Shown here one piece after another: positions 1-6,912 of a stretch of DNA of 14,047 nucleotides. The stretch lies in the NCBI GenBank assembly GCA_026014905.1, contig JAOZHK010000205.1, positions 1 to 14,047 on the forward strand. The letters run 5' to 3'. This DNA is from Candidatus Bathyarchaeota archaeon (GTDB lineage: Archaea > Thermoproteota > Bathyarchaeia > RBG-16-48-13 > GCA-020355125). The translations under genes were made by a program, and so were the position numbers. How positions within the stretch are numbered: position 1 is the stretch's first letter; each line of letters starts with the position of its first letter. The notes under the pieces are model-generated. The model saw only the letters and a list, made by a program, of their open reading frames with translations. It made no database searches and was not told where the DNA came from.

Positions 1-1
1 T

Positions 2-601
2 CGATGTGGCTATTGTTATAATAAAGACCTTGTTCTACACGCAGATCAACTGACAACTATTACTGAAAACTGGGTCTTGAATTTTTTAGAGACGCGCAAA
101 ACCTTTCTAGATGGTCTCTGTATCGGAGGGGGTGAACCTACTCTACACGATGATTTACCTAACTTCCTTATTCATGTCAAAAAGCTGGGATACGCCATTA
201 AACTAGATACTAATGGATCAAACCCAACTATGCTGCAACAGCTTATCAGCCGCCACCTCATCGACTACTGTGCCATGGATATTAAAGCGCCTCTCCAGAA
301 ATATGCGCAAGTCACAAGTGTGCCTGTGAATATCGCATCGATAAAACGAAGCATCAAGATCCTTAAAAAAGGCGATATTGATTATGAATTCCGAACCACA
401 GTAACACCGGAAATATTAACTCTTGAAGACATCACTGAGCTTGTGAGTGATCTACAAACTGCAAAACGGTATGTCATACAACAATTCGTACCCGGTCATA
501 CCTTAGATAACACATTACAACGTCAATACTCTGCTGAAACTCTCGAAGCCCTCCAGATCCAATTCGCTCCCTTTTTTCAAGAATGTCTCCTTCGCAGTTA
601 A
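2..601 (+). CDS. Radical SAM anaerobic RNR-activating protein (NrdG2-like), 5' truncated
   Basis: The reading frame is open from base 2 to the TAA at 599-601 (199 codons visible), so the gene begins outside the window. The first codons give RCGYCYNKDL, the last two cysteines (visible residues 2 and 5) of a CxxxCxxC 4Fe-4S/SAM cluster motif; the first cysteine is off the edge. The SAM-binding GGGEP follows at residues 42-46, then LDTNG (68-72), AMDIKAPL (91-98) and QQFVPG (160-165). This order matches the activating enzymes of anaerobic ribonucleoside-triphosphate reductase of the NrdG2 type. Such enzymes generate the glycyl radical in the reductase under anoxia, but the reductase is not in view, so the substrate is inferred. 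An internal TTG at 77 would exclude the cluster cysteines and is not the real start. Other small radical SAM activases (pyruvate formate-lyase activase-like) are the main alternative. Confidence 0.85.
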   Translation, partial: RCGYCYNKDLVLHADQLTTITENWVLNFLETRKTFLDGLCIGGGEPTLHDDLPNFLIHVKKLGYAIKLDTNGSNPTMLQQLISRHLIDYCAMDIKAPLQKYAQVTSVPVNIASIKRSIKILKKGDIDYEFRTTVTPEILTLEDITELVSDLQTAKRYVIQQFVPGHTLDNTLQRQYSAETLEALQIQFAPFFQECLLRS

Positions 602-675
602 CAGAATTTGCGCGCGAGTAAAATGGAGTGTGAATTATACAATAGTAATTCAGATTCTTCTTTCATAGATTTTTT

Positions 676-1818
676 ATGAAGAAACCAGGAGTTCACTACT
701 TAATTATGCAAAAACGCCCAATCACGCTTCTATCATTTACTGTCCTCTGGCTCATTTTATCCTTAGTACCGATCTCATGTTACGCTCAAAATTATGAATA
801 CTCATACAATCTGGGCCGAAATGGAGACTCAGTGATACTAAATCTTTCCATAACCCCATCTCTCTATGAATATTATCAAGAGAAACCCCATATCTCCACG
901 CCAGATCGATTTGCATCATTTGTGACGCCTTATGCTCTCGCCCAAGTGGCAGAGGATATACGGAGCATCTTCAACGCACCAGAAGACTATGCGAATGGTG
1001 TACTCATGCTTGTACACCAGATACCATACCAGATCGTGAATGAATCCAAATATCCCGTTGAAACACTTATCGAAAACAGAGGAGATTGTGATCTATTCTC
1101 CTATATTGCTGCATCACTCATCAAAGCACAATCACTTGAGGTCGTCTTATTCTACTATCAGCAAGAAAGCCATATGAATATCGGAGTATCTCTATCAACT
1201 CCGCCCGATGATGCTCGCACCGCGATATCTTATGTTGATCATGATGGGACTCGCTACTACATGGCGGAGTGCACGGGCGGAAACCCTGAGAATGGCTGGC
1301 GAGTGGGCGAGTGTCCTCCAGAGCTTCAAGGAGCTCAAGTGACTGTGATTGAGTTGGATAACTCTGAACAGACTGCACCTGGGCAGGTTTATTCATCTTT
1401 TGATTCCCTTGTGCCTTCTTCGATCACTCTCTCTTCAACTCCAAAATTTATCATTGAAGGATCGTCTGTAACATTACAAGGTCAAGTCACGATTCCGAAT
1501 CCGTCGGGGTCAGTCACACTATTCCTTGCTACACAAGATGACTGGTCAGTGATTGATACAACCAGTATTTCACCAGAAGGTATTTTTACGTTCTCATGGA
1601 GCCCAATGATCTGGGGACAAACATTAATGCGAGCAAGTTGGGCAGGAGACGCGCTTTATGCCGGGGCAGAAAGTGCGATTATCTCTGTCTTCGTTATACC
1701 AAAAATTGTAATTCTGGCAGGAATTGGGATAATTGTCCTGGTAGCGTTGTATGCTATTGTTGCTCTTAAGACACGGAATCGTCATGATACTGCACTTGAA
1801 TCCTACTCTTACATGTAA
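676..1818 (+). CDS. Secreted transglutaminase-like protein with Ig-like domain and C-terminal membrane anchor
   Basis: This is a 380-residue protein. Hydrophobic residues 17-33 followed by SCYAQ look like a signal peptide, so most of the protein should lie outside the cell. Residues about 100-205 resemble a transglutaminase/cysteine-protease core: Cys138 in GDCD, His166 in SHMNIGV, and an acidic residue in AECT (Glu198) where the family usually has Asp. Residues about 245-338 form an Ig-like beta-sandwich of the kind found in cell-surface proteins (TLSSTPKFIIEGSSVTLQG, then GDALYAGA). Residues 341-364 are a membrane helix followed by a short basic tail. The likely role is a surface enzyme or protein cross-linking or processing factor; the substrate is unknown. 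Start: the ATG at 676 is kept as the outer bound. The ATG at 706 gives a more compact signal peptide and is equally possible, with AGGAG 14 bases upstream. The gene lies 74 bases after the radical SAM gene and is probably independent of it. Confidence 0.8.
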   Translation: MKKPGVHYLIMQKRPITLLSFTVLWLILSLVPISCYAQNYEYSYNLGRNGDSVILNLSITPSLYEYYQEKPHISTPDRFASFVTPYALAQVAEDIRSIFNAPEDYANGVLMLVHQIPYQIVNESKYPVETLIENRGDCDLFSYIAASLIKAQSLEVVLFYYQQESHMNIGVSLSTPPDDARTAISYVDHDGTRYYMAECTGGNPENGWRVGECPPELQGAQVTVIELDNSEQTAPGQVYSSFDSLVPSSITLSSTPKFIIEGSSVTLQGQVTIPNPSGSVTLFLATQDDWSVIDTTSISPEGIFTFSWSPMIWGQTLMRASWAGDALYAGAESAIISVFVIPKIVILAGIGIIVLVALYAIVALKTRNRHDTALESYSYM

Positions 1819-1861
1819 ATCTATCCGAGTAAGCTCCTTTATTGCTTCTAAACAAGAATAG

Positions 1862-2293
1862 CTAATTATTGTGAAGCAGTTTTGATTGATTATAGGCTTC
1901 CCAATAAAAGGTTACAATACTGAATAGAAAGATGGCAATTGTGAATAGATCGCGGGTATTCCATGTGAATGGCCAAAAAAAGAGATAGGCTGCAAAGAGT
2001 CCTATAACAAAGGTTCCATAGATCACAAGGCGTGGCATCAAGGTTCCGCGGAGAATAATGAAGTTTCGGAGGATGTCTGTTTGTGCGACTTCGTTCACGC
2101 GATATTTGCCTGTGGGAGTTGTCTCGATTAATCCAAGGTCCACGAGTTTATTTACATGATATTGAGCAAGACTGGGACTGGAAAGTTTTAGCCCTCGCCA
2201 TATGTCGCGGACTCCTTGCGATTTTGAGGTGAGGATATAGAGGTAGACGTCCCATGTGGTCCCTCCAATTTTAGGGTTTGACATATTGGCCAT
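1862..2293 (-). CDS. Winged-helix protein with two C-terminal membrane helices
   Basis: The N-terminal half is a winged helix-turn-helix: TTWDVYLYIL as helix 1, then GVRDIWRGLKLSSPSLAQYH with the probable recognition helix, then the wing LVDLGLIETTPTGKYRV. The C-terminal half holds two hydrophobic segments, about residues 88-106 and 116-134 from the ATG used here. The protein is thus probably a membrane-tethered DNA-binding protein. It follows the beta-propeller gene on the same strand. The frame is open upstream to a TTG at 2326, which would overlap the propeller stop by 8 bases, but ATG at 2293 lies only about 25 bases after that stop, with GAGG just ahead; another ATG lies at 2284. The arrangement implies co-transcription and probable translational coupling. 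A natural hypothesis is that the outer propeller protein and this regulator form a sensor pair; no target is known. The fold call is firm, the role is inference. Confidence 0.8.
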   Translation of the reverse strand: MANMSNPKIGGTTWDVYLYILTSKSQGVRDIWRGLKLSSPSLAQYHVNKLVDLGLIETTPTGKYRVNEVAQTDILRNFIILRGTLMPRLVIYGTFVIGLFAAYLFFWPFTWNTRDLFTIAIFLFSIVTFYWEAYNQSKLLHNN

Positions 2294-2318
2294 CTTCCTC
2301 TTTGAGAATCGTATTTTG

Positions 2319-4208
2319 TTATCCAAGTTCGATGCTGGCTTGTTCGGTGAGATCGATTAGGCTATTGCATTGTACTTTGTTGCTTGAGATAGTATAGAGC
2401 GATTGACCGATATAGAGGCTTCTCTGAATGTAGTCAGGAGAGCTGAAGTATAATCCACTGTTCTGAAGGTCAGTAGCGTCAGTGAGGTGAGTGATTCGTC
2501 CGCGAAAGATGAGACCTTCACTTAGTGAGATGTGGAAGATATAAGCTCCCTGATAGGTAAAGTCACCGTGAGTGGATGGAGGAACTCCACCCGGATATTT
2601 TTCTTCATCAATTTCAGCGAGAAGAATAGGTAGAACGAGAAGATTTCGGGAACGATCAAATAGAAACGCTTTATGATCTCTGAGTACTGGTGAATCGGTT
2701 CCGCGGTCTCCGATCTCGAACTTTGTGACTTCTTTCGGGTGTTCGACATCGCTGACGTCAAAGATCGAGATCTTCACCCCTTGATACCAGGAGAAGTCTC
2801 CAGTTTCTGCTTCTATCGTTTCTTTGCCTATGCCAATTAAATGGGTTTCATCATATGGATGTAAGTAGTCTGAATATCCAGGTATTTTCAATTTTCCTAG
2901 TACTCGGGGGCTCGAAGCATCAGACAGGTCAATGACGAAAAGAGGATCCACTTTTTGGAATGTCACCAAGTAACAGCGGTTACCCATAAATCGAGCTGAG
3001 TAAATGTCTTCGTTGGGAGCAAGACCTTCAAGTCGCCCGAGAATCGTTAATTGTTTATTGAGAATGTAGACATTATTGGCGGTTCCATCGGAAGTTGCAA
3101 TCCGGAAGTTCTCGTTTTCATCCATTGAAAATTGGTTGAGAACAAAACCGGGGACGATACCATTCGCAGCGTAGTTAATACGACCTTCATCAATGTGTAA
3201 GCGGTGAATGTTTGTGCTGATGGTGGATATGTAGACAGGAGAAGTGAGGTAGATGTTCTGAGTTGAGACATAGATGCAAGACATAGCTCCGAGGAGATAA
3301 GTTTCGATAGTAGGGGCTTCATCTGATCGAAGAATATTCAGAGCAATGATTGTGGTAAAGAAATCATATGAGTCGGGGAATTCAGTGTAGTAGATATCAG
3401 AGGCCTCGATCACTTCCGTCCGATTATTAACTTCAACCACTGGGAGATTGACGTTTGTTTCATTGAAAAGCATCGCCGGCTCATTTACGATTACATATAC
3501 GTATTCTCCAATCATTCGGGCACTATAATAGAAGCCATCGACAGTAAGCTCGCATTCCAAGACCGGTACTTCTGGGATGGTGATGTCGTAAACTGAGATT
3601 TGGGTGGTACTACTTCTAGCATATGACTCATAAAGTCGGAAAACAGCTCCACCGGTTTCGAAGATGACAAGTTTATCCTCATTAATGAAGATGCCAGTTA
3701 CCGTCTGCTCCATCTCGATAATCGAAACGACCTCACTTTGCTCAGGCGGATACGCGCGAACTATGTAGATATTGTTATCCGAGACGATATAGAGAAAGGT
3801 ACCATCCGTTTTCACAATATCCGCTTCATCAACACCTTCAACTTGTATGTTTGTTCCCGAGTAGTCCACTCCCGATGCTCCACCATTCGTATCTTCTAGC
3901 GCCGCTTGGAACGGAACGATCCCACCCGGCGTCCTAAACCCAAAGTTACCTGACGGCCCATTCAACAGATCAATAAATTTATCATAAAGCGATTGCGGCA
4001 TGTCCGAGGGCCCTAATTTTAGAAAGTCCACTAACTCCTGTTGTGATGTAAAAGTCATCAACGGTTGATGTTGCATAAAATACGTATTGCCCAAATGCCA
4101 TAGGGCACCACCTAGAACGCCTCCGATAATCAGGGCGATGACAGCAGTAGAAAACAATTTTTTACGGCGGAATACGTAGCCATTTGGAACTGACGTTTGA
4201 ATAATCAT
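2319..4208 (-). CDS. Membrane-anchored beta-propeller domain protein (PF09826 type)
   Basis: This is a 629-residue protein. A basic N-terminus (FRRKKLFS) precedes one membrane helix at residues about 19-37, so the rest is extracellular. Residues 119-136, TNIQVEGVDEADIVKTDG, are the hallmark of the archaeal and bacterial 'secreted protein containing C-terminal beta-propeller domain' family (COG4880/PF09826). Repeated blade-like strands follow: DGTFLYIVSDNNIYIVRAYP, EDKLVIFETGGAVFRLY, RDHKAFLFDRSRNLLVLPIL. The function of this family is not established; it probably binds a ligand or partner at the surface. The ATG at 4208 has no Shine-Dalgarno site, but a TATA-like box lies about 28 bases upstream, so the mRNA is probably leaderless. 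The last codons overlap an upstream-extended frame of the following winged-helix gene, and the two form an operon. Confidence 0.9.
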   Translation of the reverse strand: MIIQTSVPNGYVFRRKKLFSTAVIALIIGGVLGGALWHLGNTYFMQHQPLMTFTSQQELVDFLKLGPSDMPQSLYDKFIDLLNGPSGNFGFRTPGGIVPFQAALEDTNGGASGVDYSGTNIQVEGVDEADIVKTDGTFLYIVSDNNIYIVRAYPPEQSEVVSIIEMEQTVTGIFINEDKLVIFETGGAVFRLYESYARSSTTQISVYDITIPEVPVLECELTVDGFYYSARMIGEYVYVIVNEPAMLFNETNVNLPVVEVNNRTEVIEASDIYYTEFPDSYDFFTTIIALNILRSDEAPTIETYLLGAMSCIYVSTQNIYLTSPVYISTISTNIHRLHIDEGRINYAANGIVPGFVLNQFSMDENENFRIATSDGTANNVYILNKQLTILGRLEGLAPNEDIYSARFMGNRCYLVTFQKVDPLFVIDLSDASSPRVLGKLKIPGYSDYLHPYDETHLIGIGKETIEAETGDFSWYQGVKISIFDVSDVEHPKEVTKFEIGDRGTDSPVLRDHKAFLFDRSRNLLVLPILLAEIDEEKYPGGVPPSTHGDFTYQGAYIFHISLSEGLIFRGRITHLTDATDLQNSGLYFSSPDYIQRSLYIGQSLYTISSNKVQCNSLIDLTEQASIELG

Positions 4209-4231
4209 GAGACAATAGTAGGAAGACTAGT

Positions 4232-4239
4232 GATATAAT
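4232..4239 (-). promoter_or_regulatory. TATA-like box of the beta-propeller operon
   Basis: On the minus strand the sequence reads ATTATATC, centred about 28 bases before the ATG at 4208. Archaeal transcription normally starts about 25-27 bases after the TATA centre, which puts the start within a few bases of the ATG and predicts a leaderless transcript. The position is read directly from sequence; activity is inferred. Confidence 0.55.
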
Positions 4240-4394
4240 CCTACGGATTTGAACGCCTGTTCTAAATCGTTGAACACAACATGATTTTTATAATCTGCAA
4301 CCTGACATGCCTATGTATATGCTACTCCAGATGACCCGATTCCAAGAGATTAGGTACACGCGAGCGGGTTGTTGGAGATGTCTATGCTAATGAG

Positions 4395-5285
4395 TTACAG
4401 CGCTTCAACTGCAATGCTTAAGTGACGAAGCTTATGAATAGCGACCTCATAACTAGCTCGTTGCGATTCTTCGATGAAAAGCGTACCAAACCCACAATCG
4501 GGCGTAAATATAATGTTGAGTCCATATTTTTTGGTTGCTTTCTTCATGAATGCGTGAATTTCTTCGACACTCTCGACAGTCATTTGTTTAGTGGAGACAC
4601 ACCCCATTGCTAATGTTTTCTCTTTCTTTTTTACATCGTTTGGTTTATATAGATTGAAGTTTTGAGGCGTATCGTGGTATTCATGGCTTAAGATATCAAG
4701 ATCAGTGTGAAGGAGTGTTTGCGCTAATAATGGCGAAATTCGCCCACATATGTGTGTTCCAACCAAGATGTCACCAAAGGAATTTCGAAGGTGATTAAAG
4801 GTTGAAATGACATCTTCTTCAGTGTATCCATAAAGGATTCGTCTTTTTCCAAAAATTAGACTTAATATGGGCTCATCGATAAATGCAAGCTGTGCGGTTT
4901 GACCAATCCTGTGACATGTTTCTTCTAAAAGCTTCGTGAACTCCGTGAGTTTCTGATTACGTAAAGGGGTCTGATACTGTTCTTTTGTCAGAAGATAAGA
5001 GCTAAGCGTGAAAGGTCCGGTGATACAGGCTTTTAATCGTACTTTCTCGAGGAGTTTATGGTTCTGAAGATATCGAACAGTCCATTCGAACGGTTCGACA
5101 CCGGGTGGGAGTATTCCTTGCTTTATGTCATGTAAAAATTGAGTCCCCATATCCTGTAGCTGCGGATAATTAGGAAAATCGATCTTTAACTTGATTAGGT
5201 CTTGGATGACTTTCTCTCGATTTTCTGGTGCGTCTTCAAGCGGGAAGCTGCCCATGGTTGCAGTATAGGGTCCACCAGTTAGCAT
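4395..5285 (-). CDS. Short MetE-type zinc methyltransferase (archaeal core methionine synthase-like)
   Basis: This 296-residue protein matches only the C-terminal catalytic barrel of cobalamin-independent methionine synthase; the N-terminal half of bacterial MetE is absent. The zinc ligands fall in the expected order: His178 and Cys180 in GTHICG, Glu202 in SHEYHD, and Cys264 in TPDCGFG. IDEP (136-139) and the N-terminal strand TATMGSFP also fit the UROD/MetE superfamily. Short archaeal proteins of this kind are known as core methionine synthases and take the methyl group from a corrinoid protein or another donor instead of polyglutamyl methyl-folate. Here it should transfer a methyl group to homocysteine or another thiol in the cytoplasm, but the donor and acceptor cannot be told from sequence. 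A TATA-like box 33 bases before the ATG suggests its own promoter and a very short leader. The acid-sugar dehydratase gene lies just upstream on the same strand. Confidence 0.85.
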   Translation of the reverse strand: MLTGGPYTATMGSFPLEDAPENREKVIQDLIKLKIDFPNYPQLQDMGTQFLHDIKQGILPPGVEPFEWTVRYLQNHKLLEKVRLKACITGPFTLSSYLLTKEQYQTPLRNQKLTEFTKLLEETCHRIGQTAQLAFIDEPILSLIFGKRRILYGYTEEDVISTFNHLRNSFGDILVGTHICGRISPLLAQTLLHTDLDILSHEYHDTPQNFNLYKPNDVKKKEKTLAMGCVSTKQMTVESVEEIHAFMKKATKKYGLNIIFTPDCGFGTLFIEESQRASYEVAIHKLRHLSIAVEAL

Positions 5286-5313
5286 TGTTCTCTTCTTTTG
5301 AATATGGCTGCAG

Positions 5314-5322
5314 GTATATATT
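5314..5322 (-). promoter_or_regulatory. TATA-like box of the MetE-type gene
   Basis: On the minus strand AATATATAC is centred about 33 bases before the ATG at 5285. It lies in the 80-base gap after the dehydratase stop, so the MetE-type gene probably has its own promoter with a leader of about 7 bases. Inferred from position and sequence only. Confidence 0.5.
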
Positions 5323-5365
5323 GTTGGGGCTTTTCAGTGTATCACTGCTCAGATGACGGTATGGA

Positions 5366-6526
5366 TCATATATTGTCTATCTTTACTATTTTGGCTTGAT
5401 CCAATTCCATTCCGAATCCTGGTCCATTGGGGATAGCAAAAAGACCTTTCTCAGGTTGTACCTTGGTTTTAAAGAAGTATTGATTGGCTGCGTTAAGTTT
5501 GGGGTTGAATTCTTGCAACGGGCAGGTACGCGGCTGCTGGCTAAAGAGGAGATGGATGTTCACAGGGACATCTTCGTTTGAGTGAGGGACTACCCATCGA
5601 CCGAAGGCAGATGCAAGGGCGCAGATCTTCTTCATCTCGGTGATTCCTCCAGCCCAAGAAGTGTCAGGCTGTAGAATTTGTGTTGCATCCTTTTCTATTA
5701 GGCTTTTGAATCCCCATCGTGTGTATTCATGTTCCATTCCTGCGATTGGGATGTTCGTTGCTTTGGCGAGTGTAGCGTAGCTCTCGAAATCGTCTGGGGG
5801 AAAAGGCTCCTCGAGCCAAAAGGGTTCATATCGTTCAATCCGATCGACTAATTTTAATGCATATCTCAGACTTGTGTTCATCATAACACGTCGAAAATCC
5901 AGCATGAGGTCAATATCGTACCCGACTGCATCTCGAAATGCCTTCACCATCTCAACATTTGCATTGAGTCCTTGGCTTCCATGTCGGTCGCTATAACTGA
6001 AATACCATTTCATAGCAGTGAAGCCATGTTCGGCCATTTCGATTGACCGTTTAGCGACTGAGGTGGGATGTGTATCAAACCCGAGCATTGCTGCATAAGC
6101 GCGTACGGTCTTACGAGTGGGGCCTCCAAGAAGGCGATAAATTGGTTCTTGTCGATATTTTCCACAGATATCCCACAGCGCAATATCCAGAAGTGATATG
6201 GCGATCATGCCGCTCCCTTTTCGATTATGAACAAGGTTTTGATACATTTTTTCCCAAAGCGCTTCAACGGCTAGAGGATCTTCATCGATTAAGCTGTCTT
6301 TTAAAATATGCTTGATAATATAAAGTGCGGCAGTATCTGTCAATGTCGCTGAGAGACCGTTTAATCCTTCATTGGTTTCAATCTGAACGTATCGTCGTTT
6401 TATTGTTCCTGGCGAACTGCCAGGCCACCCGACGTGCCCCCCTATTCCCGATACTGGTTCAAATAATGCAAGTTGAGGAATTCTCCCTCCAACTAACTCA
6501 AAAACCTTTACGTCTGTAATCTTCAT
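5366..6526 (-). CDS. Enolase-superfamily acid-sugar dehydratase (mandelate racemase subgroup, L-rhamnonate dehydratase-like)
   Basis: This is a full-length member of the mandelate racemase subgroup (386 residues from the ATG). Residue numbers here count from a TTG two codons upstream. An N-terminal capping domain is followed by the barrel. Metal ligands are Asp212 (DLMLD), Glu241/242 (WLEEPFP) and Glu267 (GMEHEYTRWGF). The His-Asp catalytic pair is His317 (VVPHSNE) with Asp290 (QPDTSWAGGITE), and Lys175 lies in AMKWYF. The KWYF and EHEYTRWGF stretches resemble L-rhamnonate dehydratase and its relatives, which remove water from an aldonic acid to give a 2-keto-3-deoxy acid. The exact sugar is not readable from sequence, and no aldolase or kinase of such a pathway is in the window. 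Start: GGGAG lies 7 bases before the ATG at 6526, which makes this ATG better than the TTG at 6532. Confidence 0.88.
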   Translation of the reverse strand: MKITDVKVFELVGGRIPQLALFEPVSGIGGHVGWPGSSPGTIKRRYVQIETNEGLNGLSATLTDTAALYIIKHILKDSLIDEDPLAVEALWEKMYQNLVHNRKGSGMIAISLLDIALWDICGKYRQEPIYRLLGGPTRKTVRAYAAMLGFDTHPTSVAKRSIEMAEHGFTAMKWYFSYSDRHGSQGLNANVEMVKAFRDAVGYDIDLMLDFRRVMMNTSLRYALKLVDRIERYEPFWLEEPFPPDDFESYATLAKATNIPIAGMEHEYTRWGFKSLIEKDATQILQPDTSWAGGITEMKKICALASAFGRWVVPHSNEDVPVNIHLLFSQQPRTCPLQEFNPKLNAANQYFFKTKVQPEKGLFAIPNGPGFGMELDQAKIVKIDNI

Positions 6527-6596
6527 GACCAATCTCCCAATCTAGACTCAACAGTTTGACTTTAAGTGCTTTATGATTCCGGTACGGTTGCAGGTA

Positions 6597-6629
6597 TCTA
6601 CAGAGATTTTTTGCTGTAGACGGTTCTAC
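6597..6629. repeat. Three-part inverted repeat (TCTACAG / CTGTAGA / TCTAC) between divergent genes
   Basis: TCTACAG at 6597-6603 and CTGTAGA at 6614-6620 form a perfect 7-base inverted repeat around a 10-base T-rich spacer. The second arm can instead pair with TCTAC at 6625-6629 (GTAGA-CGGT-TCTAC). The repeats lie between the dehydratase start and the small membrane protein gene, so they may be operator sites serving one or both. Function is inferred. Confidence 0.45.
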
Positions 6630-6673
6630 CTTAAACGTTATTAGCAGGTCGACACATTATACCCTTGTTCTTC

Positions 6674-6868
6674 ATGTACCGTATGAAGCAAAGAGAACTC
6701 TTTGACCGTTTCCTCCTCATGGGCACAGGCTTATTTTTAATTTATATTGGGCTACTGATCGGAGAAGAAGGATTCATCTGGGTGGGGATTGTGCTTGTTG
6801 GATATAGCGTCTTCTTATCACTTTTTCCTTCCCAAAAACCTGAGGACTCCGAATCTACTCCAAATTAA
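6674..6868 (+). CDS. Small two-helix membrane protein, unknown function
   Basis: This is a frame of 64 codons from the ATG at 6674 (a second ATG is at 6683, and a TTG at 6665 is also in frame). The product has a short basic-acidic head (MYRMKQRELFDR), two hydrophobic helices (FLLMGTGLFLIYIGLLI and GFIWVGIVLVGYSVFLSLF) joined by the turn GEEG, and a polar tail rich in Glu and Ser. This is the usual shape of a tiny integral membrane protein, so the gene is probably real although no family is recognised. No clear Shine-Dalgarno site is present; a TATA-like CTTAAACG near 6630 would give a leader of about 14 bases. The gene diverges from the dehydratase gene and converges on the permease gene with a 44-base gap. 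Confidence 0.55.
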   Translation: MYRMKQRELFDRFLLMGTGLFLIYIGLLIGEEGFIWVGIVLVGYSVFLSLFPSQKPEDSESTPN

Positions 6869-6912
6869 AGATCGTTTTCATCCTCGTTCATTTGAGATCC
6901 GCCGTAGGTTGC

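Noticed and set aside
6070..6519. Plus-strand frames of 81 and 64 codons inside the dehydratase gene
   Set aside because: They are antisense shadows of a gene whose metal ligands and catalytic residues are intact.
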